A stretch of DNA of 5,673 bases, from contig VBEI01000085.1 of assembly GCA_005882715.1 (NCBI GenBank), positions 1 to 5,673 of the forward strand. The letters are read 5' to 3'. The notes beneath the pieces were generated by a model, which saw only the letters and a list, made by a program, of their open reading frames with translations, was not told the DNA's origin and made no database searches. Both the position numbers and the translations under genes were made by a program. Shown piece by piece: positions 1 through 5,673 of the stretch (its first letter is position 1; each line of letters starts with the position of its first letter). Source of the stretch: Chloroflexota bacterium. GTDB lineage: Bacteria > Chloroflexota > Dehalococcoidia > SM23-28-2 > RBG-16-64-32.

Positions 1-460
1 GAAATGTGACCTTATTCTGCTTCTCCGAGATGCGGCGCGCTCGCGCCTTGCCGAACGAGAGAGCCTTTTCGCCCACGCCCTGCATCTGGCGCATGAAGAA
101 GATCCAGACGCCGATGAACAGCAGCATCGGCACCCACTGCAGGAACATCGCGTACCACGGGATCGAGTCGTGTGGCCGGACGGCGATCTTCACTCCGTGG
201 TCCCGGAGCGTCTTCACCAGATCGGGGTCGGCGACCACGTAGGTCTTCTGGGTGGCGCCGCCGTCCTTCAGCGCGTAGGTCACCAGGTTGCCGCGGATGA
301 CCACGGAGTCGACTCGCCCCTGTTCGACTGCCTTGAGGAAATCCGAGAAATTGGGCTGGTCCTGGCCGTTTTGCTGGGTTCCCTGAAAGACCGTGAACAG
401 CAGGATCACGATCAGGCCGATGACCATCCAGAGGGCGAGGTTCTTGTAGACCTGATTCAT
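1..460 (-). CDS. ftsH: ATP-dependent zinc metalloprotease FtsH, N-terminal part (runs off the left edge)
   Basis: FtsH is a hexameric inner-membrane AAA+ protease that degrades misfolded or unassembled membrane proteins and selected cytosolic regulators. I translated the minus strand from the ATG at 460-458; 153 codons are visible. The order is a short N-terminus starting MNQVYKN, a first membrane helix at about residues 8-26, a periplasmic domain at about 27-102 with the family-typical NFSDFL and a V-x-I-R-G-N strand, a second helix at about 103-123, then the linker with SFGKARAR and the NKVTF lead-in to the AAA+ domain. The Walker motifs and HEXXH site lie off the window. No clear Shine-Dalgarno precedes the ATG, and the only nearby upstream ATG (477-475) is out of frame, so this start is the best choice. 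The regulator gene lies upstream on the same strand, 484 nt away, so an operon is not evident. The fragment reads without frameshift, and the family assignment is secure. Confidence 0.95.
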   Translation of the reverse strand, partial: MNQVYKNLALWMVIGLIVILLFTVFQGTQQNGQDQPNFSDFLKAVEQGRVDSVVIRGNLVTYALKDGGATQKTYVVADPDLVKTLRDHGVKIAVRPHDSIPWYAMFLQWVPMLLFIGVWIFFMRQMQGVGEKALSFGKARARRISEKQNKVTF

Positions 461-579
461 GCCAGGAAGCATAACATGGCGCATTGTTGGACCGTTTTCA
501 GGACCGGCAGTCTCACGGGCTCGATGATGAGGGGGCCGGCGCGCTTCACGACCGATGAGTCACGAAATAGGAGGGCGAA

Positions 580-663
580 ATGGTGGAAGATAAGCTGCTG
601 GAGTTGGGAAGGGCCATCGAAGCTAAGGCGAAAAACCGGACAGTCGACTCTGTTCAAAGCTGA
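580..663 (+). CDS. Possible 27-aa small protein or leader peptide with a strong RBS
   Basis: This short plus-strand ORF begins MVEDKLLELG, ends TVDSVQS and stops at TGA 661-663. What supports it is AGGAGGG at 569-575, with AGGAGG five bases from the ATG, the best Shine-Dalgarno sequence in the window. An in-frame TAG (568-570) lies directly upstream, so the start is fixed. The peptide is charged and probably helical, with no signal peptide or membrane segment. It lies divergent to ftsH, whose start is 120 bp away, so 461-579 would have to hold both promoters; I see no convincing -35/-10 pair there. I do not recognise the sequence. It could be a genuine small protein, an uncharacterised leader, or the 5' stub of a truncated gene. 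The codon use (AAG, AAA, GTT, TCT) is less GC-biased than in the neighbouring genes, which fits a remnant or a foreign piece. Confidence 0.35.
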   Translation: MVEDKLLELGRAIEAKAKNRTVDSVQS

Positions 664-944
664 TAATGCCTCTGTGCTCAGGTCCTACGATGAATCGGGG
701 CGCTTACGTCCCCACTGTGAGCAGTCGAAACGGGGAGCACTCCAGGTGTACTTCATCGGCCGTCATGGTCTTGTGTCCTTTCAGTGCTGAGGCGACGGCG
801 CGACGATCCGCCGGTGCGGGGGTCGATGCAGCCGGGTGTCTCTGAAAAGGACTGTCGGAGTGACCAAACTCATAGGCAGCGGGGCCGCGGACGGTTACAT
901 ACGTCGCGGGAATGACTTCCGTCAACGTGCTGGAAAGGAACGAG
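664..944. other. Gene-poor stretch between the small ORF and the regulator
   Basis: No gene I can support lies in these 281 bases. A 20-codon minus-strand ORF (766-704, starting MTADEVHLEC) has AAGGA upstream at suitable distance. It is also the in-frame tail of a longer frame starting at 1003 that overlaps the regulator's 3' end; neither resembles a known family. An imperfect hairpin, GGGGCG with loop CTTA and CG-T-CCCC, lies near 697-713, without a T-tract that would make it an intrinsic terminator. Third-position GC in the open frames is lower than in the flanking genes. The stretch may be eroded sequence from a lost gene. Confidence 0.4.
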
Positions 945-2369
945 CTAAACGACGGGGTGATCCGCCCGCTCAACTCCCCAACGGCGGGCAGAAATGGGTC
1001 CATATTGGCAATCCCGGGTTAGCATGCTGTACTCCCTGAGGCGACGGTAGATCGTTCGGCGCGAGATGCCGAGCGCGCTCGCTGCCGCTTCCTTGTCGTC
1101 CTTATAGAAGGCCAGCGCGCGCAGGATGAGATCCTTCTCCACGTCCGCGAGCCTCGGGACGGATCCCGTCGACGGGGCGACCGTCGAGGGCACGGACGCG
1201 TCGCCGAGGACCGGCAGGTCGGCGAGCGTGATCTGCTCGCGCGCGCCCATGGCGAAGGCGCGCTCGATGACGTTCTCGAGCTCGCGCACGTTGCCCGGGA
1301 AATCGTACCCGCTGAGCGTGGCCAGTGCGTCCGGCGTGATGCCCTTCACGTCCCGCCTGAAGCGCCGGTTGTAGCGGCGCAGGAAATGGTTCACGAGCGC
1401 TGGAATATCCTCGCGTCGCGTCCGCAGCGGCGGCAGGCGCACGCGGACCACGTTCAACCGGTAGTAGAGGTCCTGGCGGATTCGTCCGTCCGCGATGGAC
1501 CGGTCGAGGTCGCGGTTCGTCGCCGCGATGACGCGGACGTCGACCGGATGCGCCTTCGTCGAGCCGACCGGACGCACCTGCATCTCCTGTAGGACGCGCA
1601 GCAGCTTGACTTGGAGTCCCGGCGACAGCTCGGCGATCTCGTCCAGGAAGATCGTGCCCTCGTGGGCGCTGCGGAAGAGGCCGAGCGCGTCGGACACGGC
1701 GTCCGAGAAGGCCCCGCGGACGTGACCGAAGAACTCGGACTCGAGCAGGTTTTCCGGGATGGCGCTGCAGTTCACCGGAATGAAGGGCCCCTTGGCGCGA
1801 CCGGAGAGCCGGTGGATCGCCGCGGCGATCAGCTCCTTCCCCGTCCCGCTCTCGCCCTCAATGAGCACCGGCGCGTCCGTGGTCGCGACTTTGCCGATGA
1901 TCTCGTTCACGCGCTGCATCGGCGGCGCGTTGCCGACGAGCTCGTTGACGGTGAGCTCCTCGCCCAGGCGCGCGCGGAGCGACTGGACCTCGCCCTTCAG
2001 GCAGCGCCGCTCCGTCACGCGCGCAATAAGGTGGCGCAGCTCGTCGAGGATCAGTGGCTTGGACAGGTAGTCGTACGCGCCTTCCTTGAGGGCTTCGACG
2101 GCGGAGGCGATCGTGGGGTAGCCGGTCATCACGACGACCTCGATGGATTCGTCGTGGCGCTTGATCTCGCGAAGCAGGTCGAGCCCGCTCATCTCCGGCA
2201 TGCGGATGTCGGTGATCGCTGCGTCGAAGCGCTCGGTGCGGATCGCCTCGAGCGCCTCGGCGCCGGTGCCGACGCACGCCACGTGGTAGCCCCACTGTGT
2301 AAGGACTTCCTTCAGCAGCTTCAGGATCGAGGGTTCGTCGTCAACTACGAGGATTTTCTCGACTTCCAT
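945..2369 (-). CDS. NtrC-family sigma54-dependent response regulator (REC-AAA+-Fis HTH), non-canonical GAFSDA motif
   Basis: This is a 474-residue two-component response regulator that would act in the cytoplasm as an enhancer-binding activator of RNA polymerase. The receiver domain (about 4-118) has acidic pair D10/D11, phosphoacceptor D54, T82 and K104. The AAA+ domain (about 143-375) has Walker A GESGTGKE (172-179), Walker B IFLDE (240-244), sensor I around AATNRD (282-287), arginine fingers R298/R304 and sensor II GNVREL (359-364). A linker leads to a Fis-type HTH (about 410-447, with ALGISRRTIYRRL). The loop that contacts sigma54 reads GAFSDA (219-224) rather than GAFTGA. After the HTH comes a further 27 residues rich in R, W and H that look unlike the usual short end of the family. 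The start at 2369 gives the proper MEVEKILVVDDE receiver beginning; the RBS is weak. No histidine kinase is adjacent, so its signal and targets are unknown. Confidence 0.93.
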   Translation of the reverse strand: MEVEKILVVDDEPSILKLLKEVLTQWGYHVACVGTGAEALEAIRTERFDAAITDIRMPEMSGLDLLREIKRHDESIEVVVMTGYPTIASAVEALKEGAYDYLSKPLILDELRHLIARVTERRCLKGEVQSLRARLGEELTVNELVGNAPPMQRVNEIIGKVATTDAPVLIEGESGTGKELIAAAIHRLSGRAKGPFIPVNCSAIPENLLESEFFGHVRGAFSDAVSDALGLFRSAHEGTIFLDEIAELSPGLQVKLLRVLQEMQVRPVGSTKAHPVDVRVIAATNRDLDRSIADGRIRQDLYYRLNVVRVRLPPLRTRREDIPALVNHFLRRYNRRFRRDVKGITPDALATLSGYDFPGNVRELENVIERAFAMGAREQITLADLPVLGDASVPSTVAPSTGSVPRLADVEKDLILRALAFYKDDKEAAASALGISRRTIYRRLREYSMLTRDCQYGPISARRWGVERADHPVV

Positions 2370-2472
2370 GTCCGTCTTTTCGACTCTAGCATGATCAAGA
2401 TGTCAAAATTGGCAAGGTATGTATAGATTCCCGGAGAGGCTCGCTTGCGCCTGCGGGAGGCCCTGTTAGCGC
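2370..2472. promoter_or_regulatory. Divergent intergenic region, probable promoter zone (no exact promoter assigned)
   Basis: This stretch separates the minus-strand regulator from the plus-strand trpE remnant and contains the most AT-rich patch nearby (about 2380-2430). On the minus strand TTGACA (2406-2401) is a perfect -35 hexamer, but 17 bases on the -10 position reads TCGAAA, a poor match. On the plus strand TATAGA occurs near 2422-2427 without a good -35. GGGAGG at 2455-2460 could be the old trpE ribosome binding site, though 12 bases from the GTG at 2473 is long. I see no convincing sigma54 -24/-12 site. Confidence 0.3.
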
Positions 2473-2708
2473 GTGGTGGATGGCTAGTTTCGGGCTCTCG
2501 CGGCACAGGGCAGCCTTGTGCGTGGTCGCCGCCCGGTCGACCTCGACCCGCTCTCGGCCTATCTGCGCCTGCGTCCCGGTAAATCCGACCGTACTTGTTC
2601 TTGCTCGAATCCGTCGAGGGCGGCGAGGTGTGGCCGCTCTACTCGTTCCTCGGTGCCGATCCGCTGATGGTCCTGACGGCGAAGAGCGGCCGGTTGACGC
2701 TCCGGAGC
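2473..2708 (+). pseudogene. trpE: trpE remnant: N-terminal fragment of anthranilate synthase component I
   Basis: TrpE converts chorismate and ammonia (from TrpG glutaminase) to anthranilate, the first committed step of tryptophan synthesis. Only its N-terminal region survives. From 2488 the frame reads FRALAAQGSLV, then PVDLDPLSAYLRLRPGKSDR up to about 2591, the usual TrpE opening. From 2592 the adjacent frame continues YLFLLESVEGGEVW, then PLYSFLGADP and LTAKSGRLTLRS. These segments match the conserved LLESVEGG-x-x-W and YSFLG-x-DP core that binds tryptophan or lies next to that site. Three lesions are visible: an in-frame TAG at 2485-2487 just before FRAL, a loss of one base near 2590-2591, and complete loss of homology at about 2708, where the tandem repeat and IS110 element begin. 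About 80 of ~500 codons remain, so no enzyme can be made. The GTG at 2473 is only a nominal start. The rest of the gene is not in this window. Confidence 0.8.
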
Positions 2709-2745
2709 CTGTCAATAGGGAATGAGCCTGTCAATAGGGAATGAG
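2705..2745. repeat. 19-bp perfect tandem duplication at the IS110 left junction
   Basis: The unit GAGCCTGTCAATAGGGAAT occurs at 2705-2723 and again, without a gap, at 2724-2742, followed by a further GAG (2743-2745). The first copy starts inside the last recognisable trpE codons (CGG AGC), so the repeat straddles the junction between trpE and the mobile element. The embedded hexamer GAGCCT also occurs at 4201-4206, just after the transposase stop. Two origins are possible: replication slippage, or two successive insertions at the same GAGC-CT site that left a piece of the element's left end behind. Confidence 0.9.
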
Positions 2746-2966
2746 TCGTCATGGGCCTTGGCCCACCCACGCAACATGAAAATGGGCTACCATGCGCCGG
2801 CCGCGGCTCGGGCAACGTCGCGCTGTCTTGGTACGCGCGAGTCCGTAATGAGTCTGACGTGGGAGCTTTCGGCACCCCGCATTGTCGCATTCGAGCACGC
2901 CGAGCAGAGTCGTGTACGAGGGAGGCTCCTCCGGGCCGCGGTCAGACTTCCCCCGGAGGTAGCGTG
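2746..2966 (+). ncRNA. Candidate bridge RNA region in the IS110 left end
   Basis: In IS110-group elements such as IS621, the non-coding left end upstream of the transposase encodes a bridge RNA whose two internal loops pair with target and donor DNA. This stretch has the right position, strand and length. It contains stem-loops: TGGGCC/GGCCCA at 2752-2765 (in practice GGGC-CTTG-GCCC), CGAGCACG (2892-2899) with CGTGTACG (2911-2918) closing an 11-nt loop with one mismatch, and the RBS hairpin at 2928-2959. The frame that stays open upstream of the transposase ATG has no family resemblance and no RBS, so I treat it as non-coding. I could not assign guide loops with confidence. CCGTAA (2843-2848) is the reverse complement of TTACGG (4211-4216) in the inferred right target, but a 6-mer match is easily chance. 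The transcript ends are unknown. Confidence 0.45.

Positions 2967-2969
<3 letters not shown>
2921..2969 (+). promoter_or_regulatory. Shine-Dalgarno-sequestering hairpin before the IS110 transposase
   Basis: CCTCCGGG (2928-2935) pairs perfectly with CCCGGAGG (2952-2959) around a 16-nt loop. The 3' arm contains most of GGAGGT (2955-2960), the ribosome binding site six bases before the transposase ATG (2967). A competing hairpin is possible: GGAGG (2921-2925) can pair with CCTCC (2928-2932), the same bases that would mask the RBS. The two structures are mutually exclusive, which allows an off/on arrangement for translation. The pairing is read directly from the sequence; the regulatory role is inference. 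Confidence 0.55.
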
Positions 2970-4196
<1,227 letters not shown>

Positions 4197-4249
4197 TGGT
4201 GAGCCTCGACTTACGGGGGATTTTCTGAGCAGACAGTGGGTTCACGAGA
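4197..4249. other. 53-bp junction between converging IS110 and IS3 elements
   Basis: This short gap holds the right end of the IS110 element and the right end of the IS3 element. GAGCCT (4201-4206) repeats the hexamer of the IS110 left junction. On the plus strand TGAGCAGACAGTGGGTTCA (4226-4244) begins with the TG(A) common at IS3-family termini and may be the inward-reading right terminal sequence of the IS3 element. I see no intrinsic terminator for either transposase gene. The exact edges cannot be settled without the IS3 left end, which is outside the window. Confidence 0.4.
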
Positions 4250-5257
4250 TTAGTGTAGGAGCGCCTCCTCGGTCGCTCGGGTCTTGGGCGGGTTGATCCA
4301 CACTTCCACGGGACGCGCCGGCGGGTGAGGCCGGCCGGCAGGGAAGCGTTCCGGGTGCGCGGCGTAGGCCGTGGCGAGTACGAGGGCCCGCGCGGCCACG
4401 CGCTGCTCGGCCACGTCGTGATGCACGTCGGCGGGCGTGAGCAGGCCGAGGGCCGAGTGATGGTGCTCGGTGTTGTACCAGGGGAAGAAGACGTGGCAGT
4501 GGGCTCGGGCATCCTGGATCGAGCCGAAGCGCGTCGGGAATGCTGGGCGATACTTCAGCGTCTTGAACTGCGCCTCCGAGAACGGATTGTCGTTGGAGAC
4601 ATGCGGCCGCGCATGGGTCTTGGTCACGCCGAGATCGGCGAGCAAGAGGGCCACGGGCTTGGACGTCATGGCGGGTCCCCGGTCGGCGTGGACCGTGAGC
4701 TGCTCGCGACCGATGCCTTGGCGGGCACAGGTCTCACGAATGAACTGCTCGGCCAGCGTCGCGCTCTCGCGATGGGCCACCATCCAGCCCACCACGTACC
4801 GGCTGAAGACGTCGAGCATGACGTACAGGTAGAAGTAGGTCCACTTCGCCGGCCCGAACAGCTTCGTGATATCCCAACTCCACAGCTCGTTGGGCCGGCG
4901 GGCCAACAACTCCGGGGCGGCATAGACGGGATGCCGGAGCTGATCGCGCCGCTCCCGCACCTCGGCGTGCTCGGCCAGGAGGCGATACATCGTGCGCTCG
5001 GAACAGAGATACGTGCCCTCGTCGAGCAGGGTGGCGTAGACCTCCCCCGGCGCGAGATCCACGAAGCGTGGCGTGTGCAACTGCTCGAGGACCGTTGCGC
5101 GCTCCGCTCCCCCGAGCGCCCGTGGCGAAGGCCGTCGCGGCGTCGCGGCCCGTGCGGGCTGGCGCCGGCGGTAGTACGTGGCGCGCGGCAGGCCGAGCGC
5201 CGCGCACGTAGGGGCGATGCCCAGCCGCGGTCCGATCTGGGTGACCGTCGCCATCAC
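4250..5257 (-). CDS. IS3-family transposase OrfB, DDE catalytic subunit
   Basis: OrfB supplies the rve/RNase H-like integrase core that cuts and joins the IS ends, normally as an OrfAB fusion. Counting from the GTG at 5257, an HTH_21-like N-terminal part (about 50-110) has the YLCSERTMYRLL segment. The core follows, with D129 in WSWDIT, D192 in HADRG and E228 in NPFSEAQ. The 35 residues between D192 and E228 give the DD(35)E spacing. The end, with HPERFPAG and VEVWINPPK, is typical of this IS3 type, so the gene is complete (335 aa). The start may be GTG 5257 or ATG 5254; the orfA stop TGA (5256-5254) overlaps both, so translational coupling is possible. No clear Shine-Dalgarno precedes it. 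OrfB is in the -1 frame relative to orfA, as usual for IS3. The frame is open upstream past a CAAAAAC run near 5301-5307, only a weak slip site. Confidence 0.95.
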   Translation of the reverse strand: MMATVTQIGPRLGIAPTCAALGLPRATYYRRRQPARAATPRRPSPRALGGAERATVLEQLHTPRFVDLAPGEVYATLLDEGTYLCSERTMYRLLAEHAEVRERRDQLRHPVYAAPELLARRPNELWSWDITKLFGPAKWTYFYLYVMLDVFSRYVVGWMVAHRESATLAEQFIRETCARQGIGREQLTVHADRGPAMTSKPVALLLADLGVTKTHARPHVSNDNPFSEAQFKTLKYRPAFPTRFGSIQDARAHCHVFFPWYNTEHHHSALGLLTPADVHHDVAEQRVAARALVLATAYAAHPERFPAGRPHPPARPVEVWINPPKTRATEEALLH

Positions 5258-5652
5258 GAGGTCTCGGTGGCCAGCGGCGTTCCCAGCAACGCCGCCACTT
5301 GTTTTTGCAGTTCGACCAGGGCCTCAGCGCGCTCGGCGCGCTTCCGCCAGCGCGTGCTCTCGCGCCCCAGATCGGCGATCCGCTTGTCGCGCGGATCGGA
5401 GACACGCCGCCTGGGCCCGCGCTTTTTCGGTGCCCCGGCCAGTTCCCCCCGCTCCCGCGCCGCGCGCCACGTCGTCAGGTGCGAGGAGTACAGCCCCTCA
5501 CGCCGCAGCAACGCCCCGATCGCGCCCGGCGTCTTGCAGCCGTCGGCCTCCCGGACGATCTTCCGTTTGTACTCCACCGTGAACTGCCGCCGCGTCGCCT
5601 TCGCCACCACCTCGATCGCGGGCCCACCGAGGGCCTGCTCCAATGCGCTCAT
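5254..5652 (-). CDS. IS3-family transposase OrfA (HTH_Tnp_1 DNA-binding subunit)
   Basis: OrfA binds the IS ends and is the N-terminal part of the OrfAB transposase; alone it usually acts as a repressor or regulator. The 132-residue product has an HTH region at about 21-65 (RRQFTVEYKRKIV, then TPGAIGALLRREGLYSSHLTTW), a basic stretch PKKRGPRRR (75-83) and a leucine-zipper-like helix at about 88-124 for oligomerisation. GGAG in the sequence CGGAGAGCG lies four bases before the ATG (5652), a good RBS, so the start is sound. Its stop overlaps the orfB start region (GTGATG), giving a tight coupled pair. The gene appears intact. Length is a little above the ~90-110 residues common for OrfA, because of the N-terminal SALEQALGG segment. 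Confidence 0.92.
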   Translation of the reverse strand: MSALEQALGGPAIEVVAKATRRQFTVEYKRKIVREADGCKTPGAIGALLRREGLYSSHLTTWRAARERGELAGAPKKRGPRRRVSDPRDKRIADLGRESTRWRKRAERAEALVELQKQVAALLGTPLATETS

Positions 5653-5673
5653 CGCTCTCCGATCCTGCCTCGC

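Larger units (their letters stand above)
4226..5673 (-). mobile_element. IS3-family insertion sequence, left end outside the window
   Basis: Two overlapping minus-strand genes, orfA (HTH plus coiled coil) and orfB (DDE integrase core), give the classic IS3 layout. Both are full length and free of visible lesions. The right end is placed provisionally at TGAGCAGACAG (4226-4236), 24 bases past the orfB stop; it could extend to about 4207. The left inverted repeat and any 3-4 bp target duplication would lie to the right of 5673 and cannot be checked. The subgroup cannot be named safely, though the orfB motif NDNPFSEAQFKTLKY is of a type widespread in high-GC bacteria. Confidence 0.85.

Noticed and set aside
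170..790. 206-codon plus-strand frame across the ftsH start
   Set aside because: Its first half is antisense to ftsH and the rest matches nothing I know; the 27-codon ORF in another frame has the better start signal.
964..989. Inverted repeat GCCCGC/GCGGGC as a terminator for the regulator
   Set aside because: It lies inside the open frame, has a 14-nt loop and is not followed by a T-tract on the minus strand.
704..1003. 99-codon minus-strand frame overlapping the regulator 3' end
   Set aside because: No RBS at 1003, lower third-position GC than the real genes and no recognisable family. The short 3' part (766-704) has a plausible RBS but is only 20 codons.
2401..2406. TTGACA on the minus strand as the regulator's -35 box
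   Set aside because: The hexamer is perfect, but no acceptable -10 lies 16-18 bases downstream, so I did not call a promoter.
1611..2426. 271-codon plus-strand frame opposite the response regulator
   Set aside because: Shadow of the regulator gene; low-complexity R/D/V composition and no recognisable motif.
2751..2966. N-terminal extension of the IS110 transposase back to the ATG at 2751
   Set aside because: The frame is open, but it has no RBS at 2751 and no family resemblance. It would also place 72 extra residues before the conserved GLDVHRD start, and the stretch fits the non-coding left end.

Overview
The window is high-GC bacterial DNA (roughly two thirds G+C by eye). It holds two ordinary chromosomal genes on the minus strand, followed by a decayed locus packed with insertion sequences. 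Nothing in it fixes the taxon. The gene types (FtsH, an orphan NtrC-type regulator, TrpE remnant) and the codon use suit a high-GC environmental lineage such as Rokubacteria/Methylomirabilota, Acidobacteria or Deltaproteobacteria, but that is a guess.

Positions 1-460 (minus) carry the start of ftsH, the membrane AAA+ metalloprotease; the rest lies off the left edge. Positions 461-944 have no established gene. They hold a 27-codon plus-strand ORF with a very good ribosome binding site (580-663) and then unassigned sequence. Positions 945-2369 (minus) encode a full-length response regulator of the NtrC class: receiver, AAA+ and Fis-type HTH domains. Its sigma54-contact motif reads GAFSDA instead of GAFTGA, and its C-terminal tail is unusual.

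Positions 2473-2708 (plus) hold a remnant that is easy to miss: the first ~80 codons of trpE (anthranilate synthase component I), with an in-frame stop, a 1-nt frameshift and a sharp loss of homology. At the break point lies a 19-bp tandem duplication (2705-2742), then an IS110-family element. The element has about 220 nt of non-coding left end, the position where IS110-group elements encode a bridge RNA, and then a DEDD transposase gene (2967-4196) whose Shine-Dalgarno sequence is buried in a perfect 8-bp stem. The hexamer GAGCCT occurs at both possible left junctions and just after the transposase stop, which suggests element boundaries at a CT core and a pre-insertion site reading GGAGC-CT-CGACTTACGG.

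Positions 4250-5652 (minus) hold an IS3-family element with orfA and orfB overlapping at the stop/start, and an intact DD(35)E triad. Its left end lies beyond the window. The two transposase genes converge, with only 53 bp between their stop codons. The most interesting content is the IS110 left end: candidate bridge RNA, translational hairpin and duplicated junction. I found no CRISPR array, tRNA, rRNA or defence system.
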